64,000 nucleotides of DNA, taken from Saccharina japonica (lineage: Eukaryota > Sar > Phaeophyceae > Laminariales > Laminariaceae). The position numbers and the translations under genes are program-made. Location: assembly GCA_008828725.1 (NCBI GenBank), contig MEHQ01000067.1:655197-719196 (forward strand). The letters are read 5' to 3'. Below are positions 25,176 to 38,100 of the stretch, in pieces. Below the pieces are notes generated by a model. The model was not told where the DNA came from and did not search any database. It worked only from the letters and a program-made list of their open reading frames with translations. Every line of letters begins with the position of its first letter. Position 1 is the first letter of the stretch.

Positions 25176-25545
25176 CAAAAGTCGAAATATACATATAATT
25201 GGCTACAGAGCAACAGAGAGTATAAAGCCCGACATACTATTCGCACGGTCTGATGACTAAACTGTGAATGCGGAACCCGACTGTCACAAAACAACCCCCC
25301 CAATCTTCTCTAATGTCACGGTCGACGGAACAATGTGCTATCACTACTGCAATAGGTGACCATGCCCAGTCTGGGGTGGTTTTCTCTTAACTAAAGTTAA
25401 TTCGGTGCTCTGCCAATTTCGACCTATTTTATGACAAATCTCACATTTCTCTGTTTTGACCCAGAGCCCAGGGACACTAGGGATCCAGGAACGCACACGC
25501 TATATGACTGCAGTATCAGGTCCCGGTAAATAAAGTACGTTTTGT

Positions 25546-26230
25546 TTGGGCGGTGCTGTGCGCGTGGCCGAGAGGTGCTTCCTTGCGGATGCGGCCATTA
25601 TGGAAAGCTCAACGAAAAAAGGAGAGATGCTGAGAGAGGTGGAAAGCGCGACACTTTACTTTCAAACACAATTGACAGGCAGGGGAAACGTGCTACTTGC
25701 TACGTGCTACGTGCTACGTGCTATTAATAGTGGGCTTGCCCTTTGGCCCTTGGTCCTGACCGAGCTCCCCATCAGAGGAGCCCCCCAACCATTGGATATT
25801 TGGAGCCGATGTGCAAATTTCAGGTCCTTCGGTAAGATGTCTAGCCCTTGCGATTGTGCACAGTATCGGGCTTAGGTTTCACAGCTTTACTCGAAGTTGG
25901 TTGTTGGCTCGTCCTATACTATAATCACGTCAGGGACCACAGAAGGTCCAGGTGCTATAATCGTACCCTACCCCTGCTAGCATGCGTCAGGGAGAGGAGG
26001 AGAAAACACAACAGACGCGGCGGGGAATGCTGTACGATGTACGCTCACGGCACGGCGGGTATTGTGGTGATCAGCTACTACTGTAAGTCGCCCGAAGGCC
26101 TGCAGGGAGAGACGACCGCGTGCGTGGTGTTCAGATTTACGCTATGGGAGGTCAAGACGGAGATGACGTGTCTGCGCACGAAAGGCGGCTTACTGGAGGT
26201 GCCGTTTGTTCACTGTCACTGCAGCAGGCC
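25546..26230 (+). pseudogene. LINE reverse-transcriptase remnant (middle part)
   Basis: Two plus-strand pieces resemble consecutive parts of a non-LTR reverse transcriptase. Near 25560-25640 is a VAERCFLADAAI-like block. After about 300 bp of unrelated sequence come SPEGL and a block with VKTEMTCLRTKG (about 26080-26195). Family members usually have SPEGL shortly after the catalytic YADD; here the catalytic position is destroyed by frameshifts (about 26030-26060). The piece covers the part of the domain missing from the remnant at 28965-29550. It is certainly inactive. Confidence 0.55.
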
Positions 26231-27079
26231 AGCCAGGTAAAAAAAACTTAATCATACATACATATGTCCATACTAACGCATATTGTCGAAACCTGTCGGG
26301 TAGCGTTTATGACGGTTGTCAACTGCTTTTCATTATCGCATTGCGGCTGTAGACTCGGGCAGCACCTCATATCATACAGCATTGCAGTAGAACTGCCGTA
26401 GCAGACGGTAGTCTAGCTGTGCAGTGCTGTAGGCGTGCCAGTGTGTGTACAAACGGCAGGCACAACTCCAGACTCCAGGCAGCAACGAGATATGTATGCA
26501 GTCGGTATACTTTTTAGACCAGTACTACTGTAGCGTATTAGCGCAGACGAGGAGGTTGCTGTCGGCTGTAGCCTATGTATATAGCTATCAGGCGGTCACG
26601 TGCAGTACAGTGACATGTCGTGTATCACAAATGGACGCGTGTTGCGTGTGTCTGTCTTTTTCGTGATTTTACGATGATAGACCTAGGCATGATACCGATA
26701 TACTACTGTACTGGCTGCTGGCTACAAACAGTACCATCTAGGAAGCCCGCCGAGCGTCGGTTGTTGGTCTTTATATGTTTGAGCCATCCCGTAAGACACC
26801 TTCCTGTGCCTTTTCGTCCACAGGAAATATTGACAATGACAAGAAGAGCTCGTAAGTAGTGACTTGGGATCAAATGCAACATCGGCGACACTAAAAACCA
26901 GACGGCCGAGTTTCTTGGGCGGGTCTATCCGCCGAGACGGCAACCTTCGTGGCGCAATCCTATGGTATATTTATGCAGTGGGCCTGGTCATGCTTCCGGT
27001 AGTACAGCTTGGATATGCACGAATGCTCGGACACCGGTGACGTATATATACCACTTGTCTTTTACGCACGCTCCACGTG

Positions 27080-27270
27080 ACTCCCATGTAAGCACCTTGG
27101 AAATCTCATGGAAGCCCCACGGAAGCGCCATGGGAGTCCCGTGGGAGTCATGTCGCAGTTCCATGGAACTCCTATGGGAGCTTGGAAGCGCCATAGAAAT
27201 GCCATGAAAGTACAACGGGAGTCCCGTGGACACATGTGTTAAGTCCCATAGAAGTACCATGGTAGTCTGT
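27080..27270. repeat. CCATGGGAGTCC-type array, left
   Basis: Degenerate units with CATGG or CGTGG cores recur about every 11 to 13 bp. The related array at 28385-28925 lies on the other side of an inverted-repeat segment, so the two look like outer arms of one composite unit. Confidence 0.6.
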
Positions 27271-27356
27271 TGGTTAGAAAGAACGACCTACGACTGCTAC
27301 GTACTCACTCAGCGCTGACTGAGTAGAGTAATAGAGAACTACATCATATCCCTCCT

Positions 27357-28295
27357 AATCAACAAAATTTATAGTTTGTGAGTTCGACTCGGCCACGGCA
27401 TTGATCTCCGGGGCGAGCCCCTTGCCACGCGCTACTGCGGTCAGAATAGAGGAATCCACCGTTTCCTTTTGACCTGGAAAAATTGGCTATCGCCGAATAT
27501 CAAACTTACTAACATCGGTTGTTAAGTACAAGGGATCACTCAGTCAGTGCTCACTGGCTTGGTGGATAGATCGTCCATTTTTTTATCATGCATGGTATGC
27601 ACGGATTACTATATTCACTCTACTCAGTCAGCGCTGGCTTATCGTCTGCTTGGTAGCTTAATCGTCTGCTTCTGAGCATAGTATACATGGTATGCGTGGG
27701 TTCAAATCCCAGCGTGAGTACGTATCTTTCTGGGTTGAAAAAACCTCGAAGGTTATTTAGTTATTTCCTAGTAGTAGCGCGTGCCGAGGGGTTCGTCACG
27801 GAGATCAATACCGAGCCGGGAATTGCTCAGGGTTCCGGCGTCTGTTACCCGAAGCGCCACAGGAGCCGGAAGGCGTGTTGCGCGCAGCGTAACACGAGCG
27901 GCAGACGTGTTGCGAGGGGCTCCCGAAACCGCCCCCTGCGTAGGGGCCACGCAGGCCAAAATACGCAATATGCATGGATATATGCCCGAAAAACTCTTGA
28001 CAAAGTGCGTTTAGACGCGTAAAAACGGCTTTCTCGCCGCTGCCAAAAAAAAGGTGCCTCGATTGGTTCTCGCCTGCGGCAAAAAAGACATGCGCAACAA
28101 GTTTTTCGCCGGTGGCGAAACCTGTTGCGTGCCCCGAAACTCGTGTTGCGCCGCGCGCAACTCGCCTTCCGGCGCGTGTCGCGAAAAAGCGAAATTTCTT
28201 CCCAAATGTTGCGCTAGCGCAAAAACTAATTACTGTAAGTAGCGCCCTGATGCCGAGACCGAGTCGAACTCACACAGGACATGTTTTGTTGGTTA
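27357..28295. mobile_element. Large imperfect palindrome between two arrays
   Basis: Outer arms at about 27357-27425 and 28235-28295 are inverted matches that share CAACAAAA and GTGAGTTCGACTCGG. Inner arms near 27850-27900 and 28140-28180 are also inverted, sharing CCGGAAGGCG and the GTAACACGAG/CTCGTGTTGCG pair. The GAGTTCGACTC element resembles a tRNA T-arm or B box. No open frame looks like a transposase. The class is unknown. Confidence 0.45.
27531..27720 (+). other. tRNA-like fragments
   Basis: GGCTTGGTGGATAGATCGTC (about 27557-27576) resembles a tRNA D-arm with an A box. GTGGGTTCAAATCCCAG (about 27698-27714) resembles a T-arm with a B box. The two are too far apart for one intact tRNA, and no 7-bp acceptor stem could be paired. 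It is best read as a tRNA-derived retroposon or decayed tRNA pseudogene. Confidence 0.3.
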
Positions 28296-28384
28296 TGAAG
28301 GATAGACTATAGTACTACTGTACTCTAACCTACTATTGACGGCAGCTCACTGATAGAGAGTAGTAGGTTATCCCTTCTCACCAC

Positions 28385-28925
28385 CAACGTCCCATGAAGC
28401 TCGTCCCGTGGAATCCCATTGGAGCCCCATGGGGATACTATATTTGCATGGGAGTCGCATAGAGGCCCCATGGTTGGAAGTACCATGAACGTTCCAACGA
28501 AGCCCTAACGTTCCATGGAGGTGTAATGGAAGTCCCATGAGACTCCCATAGGACTTCTACGGAAGAGCTACGTATGGAAGTTCCATGGAACTCCGGTGGG
28601 AGACTCCCATGGTAGCACGATGAAAAATTATGTCATTTCCGGTGCCTCATGGTGCTTCCATGAGGCTTACATGAGGCTTCCAAGCTCCCGTGTGACTTCC
28701 ATGGGCCCTCACGGTGCGTCCACGAGGTTTCGAAGCTGCCGTGGGAGCTCCGTGGGACGTCCATGGTGAACAATCATGGGACTCCCACGGGGTTAGAAGA
28801 TTCCCGTCGGAGTCCCATGGGGGTTCCATGAGACTTCCAGTGGACTTGCAGGGTGCTTTCATGGAACGCTTACGAGACTCCCATGGCATTTCCACTGTGT
28901 TTGCATGGGACGTCAAATCTCCTTT
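28385..28925. repeat. CCATGGGAGTCC-type array, right
   Basis: Degenerate units with CCATGGAAG, CCATGGGAG, CCCATGAGAC and similar cores occur about every 11 to 14 bp. The reading drifts to the complementary sense (TTCCATGAGGCTT) after about 28640. It is followed directly by a LINE remnant. Long frames across it are repeat artefacts. Confidence 0.6.
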
Positions 28926-28964
28926 GTGGCACACGCCGAAAACATACTCGTCAACGTCGTCACA

Positions 28965-29550
28965 GGCCACTTTGCGGACTGCAGTGTACTGCGAACGGGA
29001 TAATGTCCTGCCGAAGGACCAAGGTGGCTTTACGCCCCGGCCCTCGACGATGTTGCGATATGATGCTCGGGGTACGGTCCCTGCAGGAGCTGACCAGGAA
29101 TAAAGGCACTCGCATGTGCATGTGCTTCGTTGATCCCACCAAAGCATATCCCTCAGTTTACCGAACCCTCTTCTTTGTGTCCTCTTTAATTCCAGAAATT
29201 CGAAGCGCTGTTGTCGCTATGTTGGACAGTTAACTTTGTCAGGTATTTTGCCGGCTGCAGAACTTTCAAAATGTGGAAAATATTTCACAAATATGGACAT
29301 CTGGAAACAAAACCCTCCGATAATAACGGCCCTTAACCCGCTTTGGCATACCGCAGAGCAAGCTCGTGGCCATCCACCAATATCACGACGTCATCTGAGC
29401 CTGTGTGTGGCTGTGTGGCTGGATGATGGCGTGTGCTTGAACCCGTTCAACTTGGAGCAGGGATTCCGGTAAGCATATGTCCTCGCACCACTGCCGCCCA
29501 ACGTTTTGTTTCGGATGGTCTTATCGACAAGGTGTGCGAAATGCACGGGA
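28965..29550 (+). pseudogene. LINE reverse-transcriptase remnant (N-terminal half of domain)
   Basis: Plus-strand fragments in shifting frames match the order of a non-LTR reverse transcriptase. There is a LPKDQGGF.PRPST block (about 29010-29050), then LQEL and CFVDPTKAYPSVYRTLF (about 29085-29170, motif A, where the usual core is FVDLxKAFDSV). Last is LEQGFR, a stop, then YVLAPLPPN (about 29450-29505, the motif-B segment QGxRQGxxLAPxLFN). Frameshifts near 29050, the stop and motif-A substitutions show it is dead. The segment after 29550 was not recognised. Confidence 0.6.
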
Positions 29551-30742
29551 GTGAAATGCCTCTCGACTAGAGGCATGCTTAGGGACCTGGTAGTGCGGGA
29601 ACTGTTACACTGGGGGTGACAGCCACAACAAAAATATAGGAATGTATGTATGGGGTGCCCAGAACGACCTAGATTGGTTCCACATACAGGCCGAAGCATG
29701 CCTCGAAGCAGCACAGAAGGCGAGCTGGCGGGATGGACCGATTGATATCGAGGGGCGAAGTGTTCAAGCGAAAATGGGATGCTGCGGGAAGAAGCACAAC
29801 GGCTGTCGATACAGGTGCAGGCCGCTGGGGGGGACTGGTGCATGCGACCCAAGATGCCGACGAAGAAGGGGTGGCATGACACCCAGACTCCGGCTAGACT
29901 TGCTGCTGCCGGAATACACGGAAGTATCAGCAAAAAGCCTTCGGATAACAGGAGCAGTAGTAGTAGTAGATGTCTGATTTATGTTACTCGATGCGTCCTC
30001 AGAGTTTACTCTACAGTAGAGTGCAATCTAGGGTATCTGCCCGTCAAACCCCAAAACCGTTATCGTTACTCCGTATCACTAGCGTGCTAAGGGCTTACGA
30101 AAACAAAAGTTTCCGTACAACCAACATGTGCACATGATTGAACGTTTGTCTTGATTTTTTTTTCGTCGTGTGTTACAGCAGTGAGTGCCAAATGCAAGTT
30201 TGAAAGAGTACTTCTATGAAGGTGAGGGTCGCTATGATATGTACAATATTAAACAGCTCAAGCTCAAGCATGTGCATGTACTTGCGGTGTGTGCCATGGA
30301 TCACAATTGTCCATCACGATTTTTGTCATGAATCGTACTCCGAAGTACTCGTACTGCTGTTTAAGTATTCTTCCTTCATCTTTTTGAAACGCTTCGTTCT
30401 CCCGAGCTGTTCTCACTTACTGAGTATCCTAATTCGCGAAAAGTCACGTTTTTGTTGTACTACAGTAAGAATAGCACCAATAGTATGTATGATATTTCAT
30501 ATGTTCTCGTTGAAAGCGACCGCTAGTCCGGGGCAATACTTCCCATATTTCTTCGGTACAGTCGGACCCACCCGGACATCGCTTTAGAAAGGCAACCCCG
30601 ACTAACTCGTCCTCCGACAATATTAGTGTAACACAACTTCCCACGGTATGTGGTTGTGTTCATGGCGCATACTGTATCAATACCACTTGCCAGGGCCACG
30701 GTAGAGGCACGAGTAGCACGTTTTGATTGAACCATTTCGTAA
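29551..30742. other. No recognised gene
   Basis: A plus-strand frame at 29642-29977 follows the LINE remnant and could belong to its downstream part, but no motif was recognised. The rest is short frames and simple sequence, including AGTAGT repeats at about 29955-29970. Confidence 0.3.
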
Positions 30743-30929
30743 GGGCCCGTTATAACGAAGAAAAAAAAAATCAAATCCGCTTTTCATTGGTCAACGCACG
30801 CACCAGCACCAAAGATTAGGATCTTGGGGCATAATAATTGGTGCTGGTGCGTGTGTTGACCGATGAAAAGCGAATTTGAATTTTATTTTTTCCAAATTGA
30901 ATTCATTTTATACTCGTTAATACGGGCCC
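30743..30929. mobile_element. Tourist-like MITE, copy 3
   Basis: This 187-bp element begins GGGCCCGTTATAACGAAG and ends CGTTAATACGGGCCC. It is flanked by TAA at 30740-30742 and 30930-30932. The interior shares the ATCCGCTTTTCATTGGTCAA and GGTGCTGGTGCGTG arms with copies 1 and 2. TAA here and TTA at copies 1 and 2 together fit the TWA target of PIF/Harbinger elements. The sequence to the right (to about 31195) resembles the region right of copy 2, including GAGCTCCTCAAGTGACCACC, so copy 3 sits in a relative of the 2404-3362 element. Confidence 0.75.
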
Positions 30930-31549
30930 TAAATGATCATGATCTATTAATAAAGTATTAAAGTATTAAAGGCTCCTTCACCCCAAATCGTCGGAATGGT
31001 GTAATTCTTCTTGTGTTCCAATTTTTTTCAAATGTGTACTTAGGCCATGGGGTAAATCTATCGTTCCACCGGGTAGCACTTTTATTTCCCTCCAAAAACA
31101 GATTTTGACTTAGTATTAGAATAGAGCTCCTCAAGTGACCACCCTCAGAAGGCAGAAACATGGCCTGTATGCAGGTGCACCTCTACCGTAGCATGCCTTT
31201 AATTAATAGGCTATATCTAGAACAGCCTATTACCGTAGCTACCATCATATTCCAAACGGATGTATCCCCAGGCTCGAAAATACCAACTACAGCAGTACAT
31301 CACAATGGACGTATGGTGCCCTCACACGACCCCGCACACTATCCAATGGTTTAAAATATCCACTTAAGCATGAAACAACTAGAGCATTTATCCCCACTAA
31401 TACGAAGAGTGGCCACACACCACACACCCATATCCGCGCACAGCGGTCTGTCTACACTACGCATAACGTCCTCCTTACATTTTTTTTGGCTCACGCCATC
31501 CTCAAACAACGAGTAATAAAACTTCCCACAATACAGCACATCACAGTAG

Positions 31550-32104
31550 CTCCCTGCCTCACCGCCCTCCCCATTAGTTAAGCCACACGCCATCAAAGGT
31601 CTGCTTGCGGTCGTTTCGTCACCACACACTACATACATATTTGTACGGATTTAACACACATGGGCTAAGAAGTAGGCCCAAGGCCCTTCTCACGCGACCA
31701 CCTTCCACCCCTGAAACCCCCCAGTACGTCTCTTTGCAAACGCAAAGAAGGTAGGCGTCGTCGGCATAGTGAACGCAGCGACGTTTCGCTCCTCCCAACT
31801 CGCCGTTCGGCGACAGTTTGATACCATCCAAGAGGAAGTCGTCACTATACCAATACGGGCGTACGCCGACTGTCTATACACATACGTTGAGGCCATTCCG
31901 CAAACATAATGGCATCTAGTCATTTCCACGCAGCGCAATTTATCGCAGACTATGTATCTCGGATGTACGATGCCGATCCGAATAACCTCGAATGATTCCA
32001 CCCCCCCACTACGCTTCCTATCACATAAAATCCAACCACACCATCTTAATAGCCGGCCTTGCCTAGCCCACTGAAGAATATACCGTGTAGATGTGTCGCC
32101 TTGC
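31550..32104 (-). other. Conserved 3' flank of gene B
   Basis: This segment aligns in patches with the sequence after the gene A stop (8490-8978). Shared patches include GGTCTGC near 31598, TAGGCCCAAGGCCCTTCTCA at 31673 (also in the gene C flank at about 62428), and ACTCGCCGTTCGGCGAC near 31797. It is either a 3' UTR or part of the duplicated block. A minus-strand frame here reads HYADD by chance (see rejected items). Confidence 0.5.
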
Positions 32105-35100
32105 CTAAGGCTGGCACACGGGGTCTTGGCCGCGAGCGTACACATCGGGGCACCTGTCGGACTGTATCAACATTGTCATAGTTTCCATGTCGAATGTTGT
32201 CGCCGTCATCGATTGTCGTCCGCCGTTCGTGATGATGCCATGCCGATCGCCATTCGGGGTTAGTCGTGCACCCAAGCGGTCGTGGACGGTGAGGGTAACA
32301 TGGAGATAATGTCGGCGGGCGGGAAAGCAGGATAGCGTCAGCGACTTTCAAGGTGACAATTATGTTATTCAAGCGCAGTCTCCAGCCGGCAGGTGGTCGT
32401 AACACAGTGATGCAGTGGGCGGAAGAGCAGTCAGTGCCCGCGCACCTGCCCGACAAGCTCACATAACTGTGCCGACATGCTCAGACGCTTACAGTGACCC
32501 CATTCCGATTGTTTAGACATCGTTCGTGAAACAGAGTATTTTGTAATGTTCACTGTTCCGTAGACGTTGTGCGCCTCGTGAGTCATTCGTTCTATTCGTT
32601 CGGTAGTGCTCCTGGGGAGTACCACAACACCCATGCATCGTCACCGAATACCGGACATGGGATAACAATTCGAAAGCAAAATCTTACCGCAGAGTTGTCG
32701 ATGTAGTTCACTTCGCCCCCCGTGGTGAACGAGCCTCCGTTGTCGATGTATACGGCTCCCCCCTGCCAAGTAATTTCCAATCGAAACATGGGCGAAAGCA
32801 AACGTGGAAAAACGAAACGCACCAGTTAGCAAGAATGGTGCACATAAGGGAGAGCGGGCATGGATCAGGTCCCCACGCTACAAAGTCGTCGGGGGGTCAG
32901 CTATCACGCTATATTCCGTGTGTGGGACATTGTCGGCGCAACGACAGCGAAAAGGGTGAGCGAAGCCACTTGCGGAAGGGTATATACAGACGTTTCGGGG
33001 GCCAAACTCCTTGGAACTGTTGTACTGTAGTGTAGTGTGGAAAAGGTTTTGGAGTTCTACGCACAGTAGAGCTACCTAGTGTGGTGGTGCTACTTACTCT
33101 ATCCGCCGTTCCAAATTCGTCACCATTCATTTTTTGGAAGAAACCCGCAAGTGTACTTATGGCCGGCACGCGAAAGCAACTTTGCCGAAAAATAGACCTT
33201 CCTCATCGCAATAATGTTCACCAGGCCAACCGTATAATTCGTGTAACCGACACGTGAAACCGAAAAACGGCAGGCAGACAGCGACGCATGAAACCGAGTG
33301 CAACAGGCGGGGCCCGTCACAGGATTCCCGACGTGCAGTCACGGAAATTCCAAAGGCTTCCCTGTCATGACATGGGAATATGGCTGCAGAAACTACGCAA
33401 GACATCCCGGCATTTATCGACGACGCTTCCGTCCACTCACGTCGCCCCTAGTCGAGCCTTCGCGCATGTTGACATCGCCGACAATTGAAACAGATCCACT
33501 CGTGTAGATGTGGCCACCGCTCGCCCTGTCGACTCCCTGAATTTCGTTTTATGCCAGGCATGCAAGGTGTAATCATGCATCGGTCAGTTTAAAAGAGGCG
33601 CGGCGAGCGAGGTTTACCTTCCCAGTGCAAACAACTATCAATACGTGGCTGGTACTAGTACCTCACAAATATCCCAAGGTACGTATCGACTGCGACGCCG
33701 TCCGATACCAATAGCCTGTTATCGCAATATGCCGGTACATACCATGCATGCTCTGCTTAGTTAGAACTACTGTAGTCAGGGCAATGTCAACACACAGAAC
33801 GTAATGTTTCGCCTCTGCAACGTAGGTCTTCCGAGGTCTACCTCAGGGATGATCGTCAATCACGTCCTGTTCTCACCAATGCCTGATTTCCCCTGATGAA
33901 TCCAGCGCTCTGTAGGACGATATCTCCCATGTTGTAGATCGCCCCACCGCTGGCGCCTTCGTTAAGATGCATGATTGTCCTGCGCTCGAACACGGTACTT
34001 GAACCCTCTTCGGTGAAGATGGCTCCACCGTGGCCACCGATTTCATCGCCGTCCTCTGGTAAATGTCATACAATAAATACCGTGCAGGGAATAGAGAGGG
34101 TGGAGAGGGTCCAGGGTGTAGGGTTGCTCATGCTTAGTCAAGCAAGCAGTCTCAAATATACAAATTAACGCCGCGGGAAGTCTGAAAATGTCCATTGCTA
34201 TTGGCATTGCTACTGGTATCTTGAACGGTGGTCACACCTTGATAGTTGATGTTCAGGCGGGTTTTGGCCGTGCGCCTAAAGCCGACGTACCCGACCCGAT
34301 AGTAAAACCCTATGCCAGTGATCAGTGCTTGAATACTGTGCTTGTTGAAGCCTCTATTAATGCGTTGATCCATACGGCAGGCTTGGATGCTGTGCTTGGA
34401 AATACTTCAGGTTGATTCGGCGAGCTCGGGATGCTACCGTGGCTTGGAAAGACTCAAGGCGGATTGGGCGTCTTATAATATACCCCTCAGACAATCGGCG
34501 TAAATACAGTAGCTACCCTAGGAAGATGCACTGTCAACACTTGACTACTACTGGGTACCTTCCTGACGGAACATAATAATACCAATATGATTGACTGGTA
34601 TGATTGGTTGGTATGATTGTGTGGTATGTATGCAACCGAAGCCATCACATTTTGCGTGTGCCCAATGGTGCATTCTAAAATGCACCAGAACAGTTTATTC
34701 ACAAAGTATACTTTAAGACAGTAGTACACATATATTTCGTATTTTCAACGGGACACATGTCTAGCGTGCAATTAGACGCCTATACTAGCTCATCTGTGGT
34801 ACCCGGGAATGTAATAACCTGCACTCCAGGCAGAAATCAACAACAGGTGTTATGGGATTGTGTATCAGGCTAATTGAATAGCTTGCAGTTCTGTCGAAGC
34901 CTGCTATTGAGTGAGGTGAGTGAAGAGCCACAGAAATTGCTCAGAAGTTGCTTAGAAATTTTAGGTGTCACCTCTACCGTGGCAACCTTGGCCCTATTAC
35001 TGTAATACTAAGTCAAGATAAAAACTAAGTAGCCCGCCCACACAAGGGCGAGACCCACCTGTAGCAGTGCTAGCTGTCAAGTCAAGACTCGCGTTTAGCA

Positions 35101-38100
35101 GTGCTATTATTAATAATAGGTGTCAACTAGCTTGCCGCCCTATTAAAGTACCACCTGTACCAGCGTTGTTAAGTGTCTATCAAGTAGCTGGCTATGTTGA
35201 AGACCACAATTGAACGCTTGTGCTATATTTTTAATAGTTGCCCCTATAGGCGACAAGGCTCACCTTTGGCCGTGTTAGACAAGAAGTAGCTGGCCCTCTT
35301 GAACGCAAGGGAGCCGGAGTTGGAAATCGCCCCGCCTTGCCCTCCGCTCTCTGCTTCATTTTCCATGAAATATGCGAAGTCGTCGAAGGACACTTCTCCT
35401 GTCGAGGCCACGTTCAAGGCACCGCCATCGCCTGCGAAGTCATCTCCGTCGGCCAGCACTTTATTTCCAGAGAAAACGACATCGTACTCGAAGTCCACCT
35501 GTCCACCAAGAAGTACATACAAAATAGCATACGTATATCATGTATATAATACAGCGAGATGTAAGAAGGCTTTCTTATGTTGATACCATGCCGGACAAGA
35601 CATGATAACTTTCAGCCACACATCGATTGAAGCGTTGGATCCCCCACATATCCAACTGTGGATAGGCGCAAGCAAGGCAACACAAGCAATACGACGTACC
35701 GTGCATGGCGCGCCAAAAAACTTCAACAATTTGTAAGGTTTCCAAGGAAACACCTACGTATCCGGTATACTGCACAAGTGCCGCCACGATATCGTCGACG
35801 TTACCATCGTATGTACTACGCCCTTGAGAAAGGTGTGTCACATGCTGTACAGGAAGCGTGTGCCCCACCGCTCAACAATGGCAGCGGTTCAGCTTCACCA
35901 CATCGCCGGTATGTACGATAGTTGCGGCACGTCTAAGATGGTGAAAATACGTTAGACGGTGTAAAATGTAACATGAAGATGGTGTCATGTGGGGTGCTCT
36001 GACCTTAGGGTTAGGGTTGAGGTTAAATGGAGTGCTCTCACCTTTCCACCGGCGTAGAAAGCTCCTCCAGAGAATCCGGTCATGACTGAATTAGCTTCGA
36101 AGGCCATGGGCACAGAGAATGCCGCAGACGAGCCGCTTTCCACGTTGAACACTCCACCGTCAGAGTTCTACATGCAGTATACAGTAGTGCACACGCCATC
36201 CACGCACGGAAACGGGAAATGATGGGAAAGTTGACTACATCAATGTTACTATTGCATATATACGAAAAATATACCATAATACAGTCGTAACTTACCTGGT
36301 TTTACGTACATTGGTCGTAGGGGCACGGTGTGCTTTCATATTAATAAAACATCATTAATAAAACAGACGCACCCGACAGAAGTCAGCCTGTCAAACCAAA
36401 ACAAAGCGGTCAGGGAGGAAGCCATGGTGGAAATGAAACACCTCATTCGCTCCTTCTTTGTGATGCTATAGAAAACAAACTGCACCTTCGTACAGTATAA
36501 ACAACATACAACAGTACAATGAAGTTGGGTAGTACAGAAAGGAATACCACTCATCATGTATCTGGTACTAAGAGTAAGGTGAACTCACGAGGCCGGTGAT
36601 CCCGGTGAAGGTAGCGGTACCCAAGAACTCCTCGAACGCGAGGTTGAAGGTAAACGTAGCCCCGCCTTTGATGTCGAAGCGCAAGTTGGTGAACTTCACG
36701 CTGCTGTTGTCGGATGTCACGCGGAACCGGTATGGGCCATCCACCGTCACCGTAGTAACCTGGAAAAACATGTATGTGCGTGTAGCAATGGTATCGTGTG
36801 CATGAGTAAATGGGTGAACGATGGGTCAACGTCACACCAGGCATAAAAAAACGCGGTGATCTCCATAGCTACTACTTACTTGTAGATTCACGTTGAGGTG
36901 TATAATGCTACATATACAGCTGTCACCGAGACCAGACCGAAACTGTTAGGGCAGCGGTAGAGCGTTCGTTAAACTTGGCTGGTGTTGATTGAGTGCGCCA
37001 GCAGGGGGGAGTACAGGCGAACACTTGAGAGGGGAAGAAGTTGCGCTGCTGATGTGGAAAGCCAAGGCATAAATCGGAACTACGGGCACTATGCGAACGC
37101 TCATGGCTTGTTTTGCGAGGAGATGCACAACGGTGGACACACCTTGATCGCCACTATTTGCGGAGGTTATGTGCGTGGCGCCTGAAGCCGACCCTCCGAC
37201 CCGAACCCCAACCCTAGGGTTAGGGTTTAGATCCTAACCCGAACCCTATACTAGTGGTCCGTGCTTGGATGTTGTCTGTGCTTGGTAAGACTCTTTTTCT
37301 TTTTTTTTCTTTTTTCCATCCCATTTATTATCTTCGCACTTCCGTCTCTCCCTCCCTAGTCGTAACTCAGATCCGGGGTCACAAAGTAGGCTCCTCTCCC
37401 TCCTCCCCCACTACGGTTCTTGCCTTGGTTTTTATCGCGCAGAGGGTTCAGCCTTCCCAACGCTCGTCGACTTTCATCGAATTATACTCTAGGTTGACTC
37501 GGCCCGCTTGGATGCTGTGCTTGGAAATACTCTTATATATTAAGTTGACGTTGTGGCTGGGAAAGACCCCAAGCTGATCGAGCCGCGTATAGTAAACCTT
37601 TCGTACGGTAGCCAACTATTAATAGAGTGCCTACAGAGAGTAGATAGCTGCCTTCGGAAGATTCACTGTCAAGGTTTGTCCAGTACTATTACTATTAATA
37701 GTAATGCTGCTGTAGTAACGACAAAAAACAGACTTTCCATCCGTAATTATTGCAGAGTGGACTGCCGTACAGTACGTACTACTTCGTACGGGTACAGGTA
37801 TTGACATCGCGACTCTTACAACCATGACCAATACCAGTACCACTACTGCTGTACTGCCCCAATATACTACCGTACTAAAACTTACCAGGTACCTCGTACG
37901 TGGTAATAGCATAACACGGGCCGTTTTTTATTCTCAAGGCCAAACCTCAAGGACGGCGGTGCTACTCGTACGTATAAAGTACACGGCGGTGCGGCCGACC
38001 TAAATAATGGCAAAATAAGCGGTACACCCTTGGTATCAGCTAAAGGTCCGGATCAAAATCGCAAAAGCGGCAGAACCGCTATAAATAACTGGCCTTGGTA

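Noticed and set aside
31640-31831. A minus-strand frame with HYADDAYLL, resembling a reverse-transcriptase catalytic box
   Set aside because: No other reverse-transcriptase motif surrounds it, and the region aligns with the 3' flanks of genes A and C, where no such frame exists. It is probably chance.
33112-33170. Possible extra exon of gene B between exons 6 and 7
   Set aside because: A GTAAGT donor is present but there is no acceptor or open repeat motif, and gene A has no counterpart. Exon 6 joins exon 7 in phase without it.
33885-33925. CTGATGAATCC followed by GGACGA, another hammerhead-like string
   Set aside because: It is the antisense of exon 5 of gene B, conserved for coding reasons, and lacks GAAA.
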